NCBI GenBank assembly: GCA_021794095.1
Contig: JAJYRN010000014.1
Location: 22,065 to 86,064 of the forward strand
DNA length: 64,000 nucleotides
Direction: 5' to 3'
DNA from: Acidobacteriota bacterium
GTDB taxonomy: Bacteria; Acidobacteriota; Holophagae; Holophagales; Holophagaceae
Below are positions 11,952-22,081 of the stretch, in pieces; position 1 is the first letter of the stretch, and every line of letters starts with the position of its first letter. The translations under genes and the position numbers were made by a program. The notes below the pieces were generated by a model. It did no database searches and was not told the DNA's origin. It saw nothing but the letters and a program-made list of their open reading frames with translations.

Positions 11952-12416
11952 ATGGCCTTCGAGGATCTCCAGCCCTGGCTGCCGCCCACCGAGCCAGATC
12001 TGGTCCGGCTGGCCTGGGAGGCCGCGGATGCGGCGGGCGTGGCCGAACTGCGGACCTGGCCCGAAGTCCGCAAGGGTGGCATCGGTTTTGGCAGCCTGCC
12101 GGCCTTCCTCGCCTGGCGCGGCACCCTGGAGGGGCGCTGCCACCTGGTGCTGCTTCAGGCCCGGGAAATTGGAGCCCTGGTGCCGGGTGCCCGGCGGCCC
12201 GATCTGCCGGAAGGCTGGCTCGACACCCTGGATCTGATCTCGCTGGCACGGCCCCTGGCGCGGCATCCGGACTTTCCGGGGGGGGCGTCGGTGCACGTGG
12301 TGCATCTGCCCGGCGGGAACCGGGCGCGGGTCCGCACCTGGGGCGACGCAGCACCCAGCCTTGCGGCCGAAGTGCTGCGGCGGCTCAGTGGCCTCGAAGG
12401 CTGGCGCTTCGCCTGA
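11952..12416 (+). CDS. Hypothetical protein
   Basis: Compact ORF starting MAFEDLQPWLPPTEPDLVRLAW, divergent from bshC. Confidence 0.6.
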   Translation: MAFEDLQPWLPPTEPDLVRLAWEAADAAGVAELRTWPEVRKGGIGFGSLPAFLAWRGTLEGRCHLVLLQAREIGALVPGARRPDLPEGWLDTLDLISLARPLARHPDFPGGASVHVVHLPGGNRARVRTWGDAAPSLAAEVLRRLSGLEGWRFA

Positions 12417-12426
12417 CTCCTTCCCC

Positions 12427-12615
12427 CTACTTCCCGCGGTTGCTGGAGCGCATGTGCGCGGCGCCCCCGCTCTTGCCCTGGGGCTTGGTGGAGGCCTTCA
12501 CGGCCGGCATGGGCTGGGGCTTGGCCTTGGGCTTGGCGGCCGAGGCATCGGAGGCCTGCCTGTCCGTGGCCTGGAGGCTCTTGAGGAGATCGGCGGGGAC
12601 GAGGGGCTTGGTCAT
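12427..12615 (-). CDS. Small Lys/Ala/Pro-rich hypothetical protein
   Basis: ORF MTKPLVPADLLKSLQATDRQ...AHMRSSNRGK; low complexity. Confidence 0.45.
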   Translation of the reverse strand: MTKPLVPADLLKSLQATDRQASDASAAKPKAKPQPMPAVKASTKPQGKSGGAAHMRSSNRGK

Positions 12616-12652
12616 GGTGGGACTCCTGGCCCCATTGTAGGCCCGGTAAGGG

Positions 12653-14260
12653 TCAGAGGCTTGCCCAGTCCGTCTTCTTAGCCCGGGCATGGCCATAGTC
12701 CGTCTCGATCTGGGCCAATTGCAGGCGGCCGGAGGCGTCGTCATTCACGGCCTGCCAGCGGGTGTACCAGTCGAGCACCCACAGGCCGCTTTCGCGGGTG
12801 CCGTTGCCGCTCCAGCCGTTGCCGCCGAAGGGCATGTGGGCCTCGGCGCCGGTGGTGCTGTTGTTGATGCTCGCCATGCCCGCCTTGATCTCGCGCTTGA
12901 ACCGTTCGATCCAGTGCCGGTTCTCGGTGTAGATGCTGCTGGAGAGGCCATAGGGGGTGCCATTGGCGCAGGCCAGGGCCTCGTCGAAATCCTTGACGGT
13001 GGTGAGGTTCACGGTGGGCCCGAACACCTCGTTCTGGAACAGCCACATGTCCCGCGTGACGCCGTCCCACACACAGGGCTGCATGTAGAGGCCGTGCTCG
13101 ATGGGGCCCTTCACGCGGTCGTCGCGGTTTGTTTCGGTCCACTGCTCGCCGCCGCACAGGAGCTTCGCGCCGTCCTTGCGGCCCATCTCCCAGTGTTCGC
13201 GGAAGCCCTCGGCGAAGCGGGCGTTGATCATGGGGCCGTAGGTCACCTCCGGATCGGTCATGGGGTTGCCGATTTCCATCGCCTCGACTCCCGCCATGAA
13301 TTTCTGCTTGAACGCCTCAGCGCAGGCCTCGTGGAGGATGAGGTTTGCCAGGCTGGTGCAGCGCTGGCCGGCGGTGCCGAAGGCGGCCCACAGGGCGCCC
13401 TTCACCGCCAGGTCCAGATCCGCATCGGGCATCACCACCATGGGGTTCTTTCCGCCCAGTTCCAGGCTCGGGATGATCAGGTTCCGGCCGCAGGCTTCGC
13501 CGATCATGCGGCCCACGGCGGTGGACCCGGTGAAGCTGAACTTCTGGTAGTAGCCCTTGTCAATGCCCGCCAGGAAGTGCTTGCCGCAGCCCGCGCGGCC
13601 CCGGCCGTTCACGGTGTTCACTACGCCGGGGGGCAGGCCCGCGTCCATCAGGGCCCGCAGGAACAGGTAGGCGATGGCCGGCGCGTCGTCGCTGGGCTTC
13701 CACACCACGGTGTTGCCGCAGAGGATGGCGGGAATGATCTTCCAGCTGGGCACGGCCAGGGGGAAGTTGTTGGCGGCCAGGATGCCGCAGACGCCCACGG
13801 GGCGACGGTAGGTGGTGAGCGACTTGTGGGGCAGTTCCGAAGGCACGGTCTGGCCGTAGAGTCGGCGCCCTTCCGACGCGAAGTAGGTGCAGGTGTCAAT
13901 GGCCTCCTGGACCTCGCCCAGGGCCTCACGGGGGGTCTTGCCGATCTCGCGGGTGATGATGCGGGCGAGCCGTTCTTTCTGCTCGGTGAGGATCTGGCCG
14001 GTGCGCTGGATCACGGCGCCCCGCACGGGCGCGGGGGTGGCAGACCAGGATGCGAAGGCTTCCGCGGCAGCTTTCGCGGCCCGGGCCACATCCTTCTCGC
14101 CGCTGTCCGGGAAGACGCCCACCAGGTCGCGCCGGTCCACGGCCGAACGCGACTCGATCATGGACAGATCGCCCTCGACTTCCCGGCCATGGATGATGTT
14201 GAAGCCGATGATGGATTTCCCCGCGCTCGCGGCAGCGGGCGAATTCGGTTTGAGGTACAT
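12653..14260 (-). CDS. Aldehyde dehydrogenase family protein (NAD(P)-dependent)
   Basis: ALDH fold motifs NNFPLAVPSWKIIPAILCGNTVVWKPS, ELGGKNPMVV, GTAGQRCTS. Substrate not assigned. Confidence 0.9.
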   Translation of the reverse strand: MYLKPNSPAAASAGKSIIGFNIIHGREVEGDLSMIESRSAVDRRDLVGVFPDSGEKDVARAAKAAAEAFASWSATPAPVRGAVIQRTGQILTEQKERLARIITREIGKTPREALGEVQEAIDTCTYFASEGRRLYGQTVPSELPHKSLTTYRRPVGVCGILAANNFPLAVPSWKIIPAILCGNTVVWKPSDDAPAIAYLFLRALMDAGLPPGVVNTVNGRGRAGCGKHFLAGIDKGYYQKFSFTGSTAVGRMIGEACGRNLIIPSLELGGKNPMVVMPDADLDLAVKGALWAAFGTAGQRCTSLANLILHEACAEAFKQKFMAGVEAMEIGNPMTDPEVTYGPMINARFAEGFREHWEMGRKDGAKLLCGGEQWTETNRDDRVKGPIEHGLYMQPCVWDGVTRDMWLFQNEVFGPTVNLTTVKDFDEALACANGTPYGLSSSIYTENRHWIERFKREIKAGMASINNSTTGAEAHMPFGGNGWSGNGTRESGLWVLDWYTRWQAVNDDASGRLQLAQIETDYGHARAKKTDWASL

Positions 14261-14350
14261 GAGGGCTCCAGGCGGGAGGTTCCAGGATAGCCCGGCCCTG
14301 GAAAGGAAGGGCAATCGAGCGGTTAGGATGGAGGTTCTGCCGGAGTCCAG

Positions 14351-15097
14351 GTGTTCGACAACCTATCCCTGCCCACCATCCTCGTCAGCTACGTGGCCCT
14401 GCTATTCAGCTTGAGCGTCCACGAAGCCTCCCATGCCGCCGCCGCCTACGTGCTGGAGGACGACACCGCCGCCAGCCTGGGCCGCATGACCATCAATCCC
14501 CTGGCGCACATTGATCTGCTGGGCACGGTGCTCTTCCCTTTGCTGGGGCTGGCCACGGGCTTCCCCTTCATCGGCTGGGCCAAGCCGGTCCCCGTGGATC
14601 CCCGGAAGCTCACCCGCCGCTTCACCCAGCGGGTGGGCTACGCCCTGGTGGCGAGCGCGGGCCCGGCCTCCAACCTGCTCCAGGCCATCCTCTTCCTGGG
14701 CCTGTTGCTCGGGCTGGTGAAGGCCGTCGCGCCCATGGGCCTCTCCTACCGACTCTTTGTTTTCACCATGAACGCCTGGAAGGTGGAGAGCCTCCAGACC
14801 CTTCAGCTCGGCGCGGGCGTCACGCTGACCCTCGCGCTCTTGAGCCGACTGGTGATCATCAACCTCGGCCTGGCTCTCTTCAACCTGTTGCCCCTGGGCC
14901 CCCTGGATGGCGCGGGCATCCTGCGCGGCTTCCTGCCCTGGCGCTGGCTTCCGAAATTCGACCGCATCCAGCCCTGGATGGGTCCGATCCTCATCGTGAC
15001 GGCCCTGACCGGCCTCCTGGGCTATGTCCTCGGGCCCGTCTTCGGCCTGCTGTTCTACGGCATCGAGGCCGTGGCCCGCCTCGTTCTCCACGCCTGA
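14351..15097 (+). CDS. Site-2 protease (M50) family membrane metalloprotease
   Basis: HEASHA zinc motif, GWAKPVPVDPRKL, LFNLLPLGPLDGAGIL motif. Confidence 0.9.
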   Translation: MFDNLSLPTILVSYVALLFSLSVHEASHAAAAYVLEDDTAASLGRMTINPLAHIDLLGTVLFPLLGLATGFPFIGWAKPVPVDPRKLTRRFTQRVGYALVASAGPASNLLQAILFLGLLLGLVKAVAPMGLSYRLFVFTMNAWKVESLQTLQLGAGVTLTLALLSRLVIINLGLALFNLLPLGPLDGAGILRGFLPWRWLPKFDRIQPWMGPILIVTALTGLLGYVLGPVFGLLFYGIEAVARLVLHA

Positions 15098-15120
15098 TTC
15101 CCGTCTTTCCCGGAGTTCCC

Positions 15121-16110
15121 ATGCACCGCATCCTGTCCGGCATTCAGCCCTCGGGCTCCCTGCACATCGGCCATCTGGTCGGGGCCCTGGACAACTTCAC
15201 GCTCCTGCAGGGCCAGGGCGAGGCCTTCTACATGATCGCGGACTGGCATGCGCTGACGTCGAAGTACGAGAGCGTTGCCGAGATCTGGCCCGCCACGCTG
15301 GAGTTGACGGCCACCTACCTGGCGGCGGGCCTGGATCCGGCCCAGAGCACGCTCTTCGTGCAGAGCCTGGTGAAGGAGCATGCGGAACTGCACCTGCTGC
15401 TCTCCATGGTGACGCCGCTCTCCTGGCTTGAGCGGGTGCCCACCTACAAGGAGAAGCTGCAGAATGCTGTGGCGGATCTGGGCAGCTACGGCTTCCTCGG
15501 CTACCCGCTGCTCCAGACCGCCGACATCATCCTCTACAAGGCCCACAAGGTGCCCGTGGGGGAGGACCAGCTCTTCCACCTGGAACTGGCCCGCGAGGTG
15601 GTGCGGCGCTTCCACTTCCTCTACCAGTGCGAGATCTTTCCCGAGCCCGACGCGGTGCTCACCAAGACCCCGAAAGTGCCGGGCCTGGACGGCAAGAAAA
15701 TGTCCAAGAGCTACGGGAACTGCATCTACCTGCGGGATACCGATGCCGTGATCCTGGAGAAGTGCACGCGCCAGATGGCTTCGGATCCCGCCCGCGTCCG
15801 CAAGACCGATCCGGGGAACCCCGACATCTGCCCGGTGATGGACTTCCACAAGCTCTTCAGCGACGAGGCCACGGTGCAGATGGTGGACACCGAGTGCCGA
15901 CGCGCGGGCATCGGCTGCTTCGACTGCAAAAAGCGCGTCGCCGAGGCCATGACCCGCCGCATCGCGCCCGTGCGGGAGAAGATCGAGGATCATCTCGCCA
16001 AGCCCGCCGACCTCGAGAACGTTCTGCGCGACGGCAGCGCCCGCGCCCGTGCCGTGGCCGGTGAAACCATGGCCGATGTGCGGAATGCCATGAAGATGCC
16101 TTCCCTCTGA
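15121..16110 (+). CDS. trpS: Tryptophanyl-tRNA synthetase
   Basis: SGIQPSGSLHIGHLVGAL (HIGH), GLDGKKMSKSYGN (KMSKS). Confidence 0.96.
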   Translation: MHRILSGIQPSGSLHIGHLVGALDNFTLLQGQGEAFYMIADWHALTSKYESVAEIWPATLELTATYLAAGLDPAQSTLFVQSLVKEHAELHLLLSMVTPLSWLERVPTYKEKLQNAVADLGSYGFLGYPLLQTADIILYKAHKVPVGEDQLFHLELAREVVRRFHFLYQCEIFPEPDAVLTKTPKVPGLDGKKMSKSYGNCIYLRDTDAVILEKCTRQMASDPARVRKTDPGNPDICPVMDFHKLFSDEATVQMVDTECRRAGIGCFDCKKRVAEAMTRRIAPVREKIEDHLAKPADLENVLRDGSARARAVAGETMADVRNAMKMPSL

Positions 16111-16170
16111 GCACGGCCGCCCAGCCGGCGCTTGCGGCTAGCCTGGTTTCTGTTAAGCTTTGAGCCTTGA

Positions 16171-16247
16171 GGTCCCTTAGCTCAGTTGGTTAGAGCATCT
16201 GACTCTTAATCAGAGGGTCCCCGGTTCGAGCCCGGGAGGGACCACCA
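16171..16247 (+). tRNA. tRNA-Lys(CTT), CCA encoded
   Basis: GGTCCCTTAGCTCAGTTGGTTAGAGCATCTGACTCTTAATCAGAGGGTCCCCGGTTCGAGCCCGGGAGGGACCACCA folds as a cloverleaf; anticodon loop CTCTTAA. Confidence 0.97.
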
Positions 16248-16256
16248 GAACAGAAG

Positions 16257-16290
16257 CCCCGCAGGTCTTCACTCTGCGGGGTTTTTCTTT
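16257..16290 (+). terminator. Rho-independent terminator after tRNA-Lys
   Basis: CCCCGCAG-gtcttcact-CTGCGGGG followed by TTTTTCTTT. Confidence 0.9.
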
Positions 16291-16481
16291 GTTTCCTCCG
16301 AAGATGTTGTTCGGGCCATGACCATACTGTTCCCACATCCCGGCGAGGGACAGGACAACTTGCGGATCCCATCCCGTCCGGCGCGTCCACCCTTTCGGGA
16401 TGCCCGCGTGGGGTTCGGGTGGTCATTCCTGGGGCGGGAAGCGCCCTTCTGGGCTCTGGAGGTTGGAACCTGATCCTCCTC

Positions 16482-16877
16482 TCACATCTTCAGCAGCACG
16501 GCCCGTCCGGTCTTGGCGAAGCGAGCGTCCAGGGTCAGCAGTCTGGAGCAGCCCCGATCGCGGGTGGCCAGGAACACCAGGTTGTCGGCCAACCGCACCG
16601 CCCCGGTCGAGAGGGCCAGGGCTTCCCGGGCCAGGGGGCTCGCTTCCACTTCGACCCCTTCCATGTTGAGCAGGCGTCCCAGGGCCTCATGGACGCGGGC
16701 GGCGTCCCACCCAGGCGCGGCCTTCAGCACCCAGGCCAGTTCCACGAACACAAGAAGGGGGACGAAGAGGCCCGCCCCCCGGGCGCCTTCGGTGATGGCC
16801 TTCTGGGCGGCGCGGCTCTGCCTGGCATCATCCCCGAGAATGGCGCGGGCCCAGAGGTTGGTATCCAGGGCGATCAT
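16482..16877 (-). CDS. vapC: PIN-domain ribonuclease toxin, VapC family
   Basis: MIALDTNLWARAIL...FVELAWVLKA...DNLVFLATRDRGCSRLLTLDARF; acidic PIN residues; 4-bp overlap with the AbrB-type antitoxin. Confidence 0.88.
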   Translation of the reverse strand: MIALDTNLWARAILGDDARQSRAAQKAITEGARGAGLFVPLLVFVELAWVLKAAPGWDAARVHEALGRLLNMEGVEVEASPLAREALALSTGAVRLADNLVFLATRDRGCSRLLTLDARFAKTGRAVLLKM

Positions 16878-17122
16878 CGGCGGGCACCGGCCTGCTTGGC
16901 GGCATCCATGTCCTCGAGGCTCATCCGGGGCGTGCCGGGAACGGCAAGGGCCCAGAGATCCTCGGGCCGATACCGCACCGGCTCCATGGCCGCATGTCCG
17001 TGGGCGGGATCCAGCTCAAAGCGAACCTGGTCCCCCTCGTGCAAGCCGAGGGCCTCCCGGATGGCCTTGGGAATGGTCAACTGTCCCTTGCTGGTCAAAG
17101 TCGCGACGGCGGCGAAGGCCAT
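16874..17122 (-). CDS. vapB: AbrB/SpoVT-type antitoxin, VapB-like
   Basis: ATLTSKGQLTIPKAIREALGLHEGDQVRFEL swapped-hairpin motif. Confidence 0.88.
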   Translation of the reverse strand: MAFAAVATLTSKGQLTIPKAIREALGLHEGDQVRFELDPAHGHAAMEPVRYRPEDLWALAVPGTPRMSLEDMDAAKQAGARR

Positions 17123-17518
17123 GGTGTCACCTCTCCTTACCAGTATGAGGTTTCATCCTTACTTGTCCATGTCTGGGAATGGCATTGCCCAGGGGTTCAT
17201 CATCCCTTGGCGGCCCGGCGGGCTTCGATTGCTGCCACGGCTTCCGCAGAGGCTGTCCACTGTGCGCGCCTCACGCCGGCGGACGCTTCCGTGCGGTTTC
17301 CAGGGCTGGCTCGGCCATGCCATTCTAGGGCATGCGTCGCGCCGAACCGGCTGCTCCTGGAACCATCTTTGCCTCAGGATCCACCTGGACCTGCCCCTGG
17401 CCGTGCGCGGGCCATTGTCCGACCTGCCAGGCGGAGCGGCTGAAGCATGGCAGGAAGGTGGACGCCAGCCCCTCAAGCGCACCGCCTGTTCCTCGCGTCT
17501 CACCGCGAGCCTAGGGTT

Positions 17519-18659
17519 CTACCCTTTCAACGCCTCGCGGGCGGCGAGGACTTTGGCCAGGGCCTCCTCGGGGGAGGCGCCCAGGGCGGTGAGATGGCCC
17601 ATCTTCCGGCCGGGGCGGGCCTCGGTCTTGCCGTAGAGGTGCAGCTTCACCTCGCGGTGATCCAGGATCCGCTCCCAGGCGGGTGGCCCGTCCTTCGGCC
17701 AGAGGTCGCCCAGAAGGTTGGCCATGGCGGCGGGGCGGAGCAGGGCGGTGTCGCCCAGGGGCAGGCCACAGACGGCGCGCACCTGCTGCTCGAACTGGCT
17801 GGTGATGCAGGCATCAATGGTGGCGTGGCCGCTGTTGTGGGGGCGCGGCGCGAGTTCATTCACCAGCAGTTCGCCGCCGGCCTTGAGGAAGAATTCCACG
17901 GTGAGCATGCCCACCACGCCCAGGGCCTCGGCGATGGCGATGGCCATGGCCTGGGCCTGCGCGGCCACCGTGGCGGGGATGCGCGCAGGAAACACCGTGG
18001 TGTCGAGGATGTGGTGGCGATGGGCGTTTTCGGCCACAGCCCACACGGCGGTCTCCCCTGCCGAAGACCGGGCGCACACCACGCTGCACTCGAGTTCGAA
18101 AGGCACCCAGGCCTCCAGGACACCCTGCTGGCCGCCCAGGGCCGCAAAGGCTTCCGGCACCTGGCCAGGCGCAATGAGTTTCTGCTGGCCCTTACCGTCG
18201 TAGCCGAAGCTGGCGGTCTTGAGGACGGCGGGGAAGCCCAGGGCCTCCGTGGCAGCGCTCAGATCCGCCTGGGTGTTGATCTCCCGGAAGGGGGTCACCG
18301 GAAAGCCATGTTCCGCGAGGAAGCGCTTCTCGCGCAGCCGGTGCTGGACCGTGTGCAGCACCCGGGCCCCGGGGTGCATGGGGCACACCTGGGCCACCGC
18401 TTCCAGGGTTTCCGCGGGGATGTTCTCGAATTCCACGGTGACCGCATCCACGCCCCGGGCCAGGGCCTGGGCGGCATAGACGTCGTTGTAGGCGGCGCGG
18501 ATCTCCAGATCGGCCACCTGGCCAGCGGGGCAGTCATGGCCCGGATCCAGGGCATGCACACGGTAGCCCAGGTTGCGGGCGGCCAGGGTGAACATGCGGC
18601 CCAGCTGGCCACCGCCGAGAAGGCCGAGGGCGGATCCGGGACGGATGGGTCGGGACATG
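17519..18659 (-). CDS. purK: 5-(carboxyamino)imidazole ribonucleotide synthase
   Basis: GLLGGGQLGRMFTLAARNLGYRVHALDP; ATP-grasp domain; NELAPRPHNSGHATIDA. Confidence 0.94.
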
Positions 18660-18698
18660 GGGGCCTCTATCGAAGCCCCATTGTGGCATCCTCGGAAC

Positions 18699-19184
18699 AT
18701 GGAACGGGTCCACCTCATCACCCTGTCCGACCGGGCCTCCCGGGGCGAGTATCGGGACGAATCCACGCCGCTGCTCACGGCATGGCTGCGGGGGCAGGGC
18801 GTCACATCGGTGACTTCGACCTTGATGCCGGATGATCCCCTGGCCCTGGAGGCGGATCTCCGGCGCCTGGTGGTGGAGGGCGTGCCTTTGGTGCTCACCT
18901 GCGGGGGGACAGGGTTCGGCTCCCGGGACACCACGCCGGAGGCCACACGCCGGGTGCTCGAGCGGGAGGCGCCTGGCATCTGTGAACTCATCCGCGCCAA
19001 GGGTGGGCATCCGCTCGCCTTCGCCAGCCGCGCCGTCTGCGGCATCGCGGGGAGGACCGTCATCCTGAACCTATCGGGCCGTCCCGCCGCCGCCCTGGAG
19101 CAGATCCAACTCGCCTGGCCCCTGCTGCTGCATGGCGTCTCGGTGCTGCGCAAGGAAGGCGCTGCCGGAGGGCCCTGCACATGA
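18699..19184 (+). CDS. mog: Molybdopterin adenylyltransferase (MogA/MoaB family)
   Basis: LITLSDRASRGEYRDESTPLL...LTCGGTGFGSRDTTPEATRRVLEREAPGICELIRA. Confidence 0.88.
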   Translation: MERVHLITLSDRASRGEYRDESTPLLTAWLRGQGVTSVTSTLMPDDPLALEADLRRLVVEGVPLVLTCGGTGFGSRDTTPEATRRVLEREAPGICELIRAKGGHPLAFASRAVCGIAGRTVILNLSGRPAAALEQIQLAWPLLLHGVSVLRKEGAAGGPCT

Positions 19185-19405
19185 AGATCTGGGCCCGCAT
19201 CAATCACGTGGGTTGGGTGCACCTGTGGCGCCAGCGGGCGGATTTCGAGGCCGCGGAGCCCTCGGTCCATTTCTTCAATGGCCGCTCGGATCCCCGTTGG
19301 GCAGAGGTTCCACTGGATGCGGACCAGCGCCGCCGTCTGGCGGCCGGGGAATTGGTGGAACTGGAGGATCCCGGCTACTTGGAGGGCGATGCTGAGGAGG
19401 CCTGA
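19181..19405 (+). CDS. Small hypothetical protein
   Basis: Translationally coupled to the mog-like gene (ATGA overlap); MKIWARINHVGWVHLWRQ. Confidence 0.55.
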   Translation: MKIWARINHVGWVHLWRQRADFEAAEPSVHFFNGRSDPRWAEVPLDADQRRRLAAGELVELEDPGYLEGDAEEA

Positions 19406-20127
19406 GCCGCGGCTTCGAGGCGGTGGTACAGGGCCAGCAGGCTGGTGGTCAGCCAGAGGTTGAGAAGCCCACTGGTGAATCCCAGCACCCAGAAGGCCGG
19501 ATGCCGCAGGCGCAGCCAGGCATCGGGGCCCAGATCCCGATTCACGGACGGCAGGATGTGCGCCAGGGCGTAGGTGGAGATCATCTGGTAGGCCAGCAGC
19601 ACCATGGCCATGGCCAGGACGGCCTGCACCACCCGGGGCCAATGCCGGGCCATGGTGGTCTGGCTCCAGCGGAAGGCGTCCATCAGGGAATCCCCCCGGA
19701 GCAAAACCCGCAGGGGCGCCCAGCCGAACAGGGTGAGCACGAGGATGCCTGGCAGGATGAAGAGCACCAAGCCTACCCCGGCCAGCAGGCTCAGGAGCAT
19801 GCGCGCACCGAAGGTTCGCAGCCAGCGGCCATCGAAGGTCTGAACCCAGCCCTCACGCCGGTTCTTGGCTTGGTCCAGCGCCTCGGCATCGAGTTGAGCC
19901 TGGAGGCGGGGTAGTAGATACATCTCCATGGGCAACAGACCCACGGCTCCGAAGAGAGGCTGGATGACGGTACTCGAACCCGCCTTGGCGGCCAGTTCCA
20001 GCGCGGGCCCCAACTGGCCCAGCAGCATGGCGAGCATCGCCAGCCCGAGGGTGAGGGCCGGGTGGCGCCGCAGGAGCGTGATGCCTTCGCGGAGGCAGCC
20101 CAGGTGGGAGGGGGGAACAGAGCGCAT
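19375..20127 (-). CDS. Hypothetical multi-pass membrane protein
   Basis: Several hydrophobic segments (TLGLAMLAMLLGQLGPAL, MLLSLLAGVGLVLFILPGILVL). Confidence 0.65.
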   Translation of the reverse strand: MRSVPPSHLGCLREGITLLRRHPALTLGLAMLAMLLGQLGPALELAAKAGSSTVIQPLFGAVGLLPMEMYLLPRLQAQLDAEALDQAKNRREGWVQTFDGRWLRTFGARMLLSLLAGVGLVLFILPGILVLTLFGWAPLRVLLRGDSLMDAFRWSQTTMARHWPRVVQAVLAMAMVLLAYQMISTYALAHILPSVNRDLGPDAWLRLRHPAFWVLGFTSGLLNLWLTTSLLALYHRLEAAAQASSASPSK

Positions 20128-20162
20128 CCTCCCAGCCTATCCGGGCTATGATCATCCGCATC

Positions 20163-20675
20163 ATGCGTCCCGAAGCCCCTTGCCTCCTGGTGGCCAGCCC
20201 CGCGCTCCTGGACCCCAACTTCCTGCACGCGGTGGTGCTGCTCGTGGAGTTCGACGACGAGGGCGCCCTGGGTGTGGTCCTGAACCGATCGCTGCCCCTC
20301 GCCCTGGATCAGATGGCGGAGGAGGGCGGCATGGCCTACCACGGTCCCGCGGAGGCGACCGCCTGGCGGGGCGGCCCCGTGGATCCCCAGCGGGGCATCC
20401 TGCTGGTGCAGGGCGGCCTGCCGGAAGCCGACGACACGGTGCTGGACTTCACCCATTTCGTGAGCCACCGCAAGGATCTGCTGGAGGCCCTGCTGGCTGA
20501 TCCGCAGGCCCGCTACCGCTTGTTCCTGGGGTATGCCGGCTGGGGGGCCGGCCAGCTGGACCTGGAACTTGCCCAGGGCGCCTGGACCGCCCGGCCTCTG
20601 GTCTCCGCCTGGCTGCTCCACCCGGATCCCGCCGGTCTCTGGCAGGTGGCCTTGCAGAGCAGCGCGGAAGGCTGA
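20163..20675 (+). CDS. YqgE/AlgH family protein
   Basis: PCLLVASPALLDPNFLHAVVLLVEFDDEGALGVVLNRSL; WRGGPVDPQRGILLVQ; FLGYAGWGAGQLDLEL. Confidence 0.9.
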   Translation: MRPEAPCLLVASPALLDPNFLHAVVLLVEFDDEGALGVVLNRSLPLALDQMAEEGGMAYHGPAEATAWRGGPVDPQRGILLVQGGLPEADDTVLDFTHFVSHRKDLLEALLADPQARYRLFLGYAGWGAGQLDLELAQGAWTARPLVSAWLLHPDPAGLWQVALQSSAEG

Positions 20676-20683
20676 GCCTCCGG

Positions 20684-22081
20684 ATGCGTTCCCTCGTCTG
20701 GTTCCGCGGCAAGGATCTCCGTGCGACGGACCATGCCCCGCTGGTGGAGGCCGCGGCCTCGGGCGAGGTGGTGCCGTTGTTTGTCCTGGATCCCTTCTTC
20801 TTCGCCCCGGAACGGGCGCGGAAACTCCCGCACCGAATGCAGTTCCTGCTGGAATCCCTGCGGCACCTTGAGGCAGAGGTCGCCCGTCTGGGCTCGCGCC
20901 TCCTGATCGTCTCGGGGCGCAGCGTGGAGGTGGTGCCTCGCCTGGCCCTCCAGTGGCGGGTGGACCGTGTGCTGGCCTACCGGTGGAGCGAGCCCTTCGG
21001 GCGGGAACGGGACCGCCGGGTGGCCGAGGCTCTGGGTCGGGAGGGCATCCCCTTCCGTCTGTTCGAAGGCGAGACGCTCCTGCCGCCGGGTTCGGTGCAG
21101 ACGGGGCAGGGCGGCATGTTCCGGGTGTTCACGCCCTTCGCCCGGGCCTGCGCGGCGCAGCTCGGGCCGCAGGCGCCCCTGGCGGTACCGGCGGCCCTGC
21201 CGCCCCTGCCTGCGGGCGTGGCCACCCCGGAGGTTCCTCTTCCGTCCCTGGAGGCGCTGGGCCTGGTGCCGAATCCCCGGATCCAGCCCGGCGGCGAACA
21301 GCCAGCCCGAATCCGGCTGGCGGCCTTCCTGGAGGACCGGCTGGATCGCTACCACATGGATCGTGACCGCATGGACCGGCCGGGTACTTCACGCCTCAGC
21401 GCCGACTTGAAGTTCGGCACCCTCTCCATCCGCCAGGTCTGGCGAGCCGTTTCCGAGCACGGTGGACCGGGGGTGCCCTCGTTTCTGAATGAGCTAGTGT
21501 GGCGCGAGTTCAGCCACCATCTGCTCTGGACCTGGCCCGAGCTGCTGGAGCGGCCGTTCCGCCCCGCTTTCGTGGGCTTCCCCTGGCGGGAGGACCCGAA
21601 CGCTTGGGAAGCCTGGTGTGCGGGGCGCACGGGCTACCCGGTGGTGGACGCCGCCGCACGGCAGCTCTGGGGCGAGGGGTTCGTCCACAACCGGGCCCGC
21701 ATGGTGGCGGCCAGCTTCCTGGCCAAGCATCTGATGGTGGATTGGCGCCTGGGCGAGGCCCACTACCTGGCCTGGCTCACGGACGGCGACTGGGCGCAGA
21801 ACAGCGCCGGCTGGCAGTGGAGCGCGGGCTGCGGCTGCGATGCCCAGCCCTGGTTCCGCATGTTCAATCCCGTGGCGCAGGGGCTGACGTTCGATCCCGA
21901 TGGCGCCTACGTGAAACGCTGGGTGCCGGAGCTGGAGGGCTGCCCCGTGGCGTTCATCCACACGCCATGGAAGGCGCCAAAGCCAGTGCGTGTTCGCCTC
22001 GACTATCCCGATCCCATCGTGGATCACGCCTTTGCCCGGGAGCGGTTCCTTGCCACGGCCAAGGTGCACCTGGGGCGCTGA
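20684..22081 (+). CDS. phr: Deoxyribodipyrimidine photolyase / cryptochrome family
   Basis: SLVWFRGKDLRATDH; NELVWREFSHHLLW; WLTDGDWAQNSAGWQWSAGCGCDAQPWFRMFNP. Confidence 0.93.
   Translation: MRSLVWFRGKDLRATDHAPLVEAAASGEVVPLFVLDPFFFAPERARKLPHRMQFLLESLRHLEAEVARLGSRLLIVSGRSVEVVPRLALQWRVDRVLAYRWSEPFGRERDRRVAEALGREGIPFRLFEGETLLPPGSVQTGQGGMFRVFTPFARACAAQLGPQAPLAVPAALPPLPAGVATPEVPLPSLEALGLVPNPRIQPGGEQPARIRLAAFLEDRLDRYHMDRDRMDRPGTSRLSADLKFGTLSIRQVWRAVSEHGGPGVPSFLNELVWREFSHHLLWTWPELLERPFRPAFVGFPWREDPNAWEAWCAGRTGYPVVDAAARQLWGEGFVHNRARMVAASFLAKHLMVDWRLGEAHYLAWLTDGDWAQNSAGWQWSAGCGCDAQPWFRMFNPVAQGLTFDPDGAYVKRWVPELEGCPVAFIHTPWKAPKPVRVRLDYPDPIVDHAFARERFLATAKVHLGR

Noticed and set aside
12689-14290. 533-aa plus-strand ORF antisense to the aldehyde dehydrogenase
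   Set aside because: Shadow ORF; His/Gly/Ala-rich and no RBS or family.
16190-16426. Minus-strand ORF ending GGPSRARTGDPLIKSQML
   Set aside because: This peptide is the translated reverse complement of the tRNA-Lys gene, a well-known spurious annotation.
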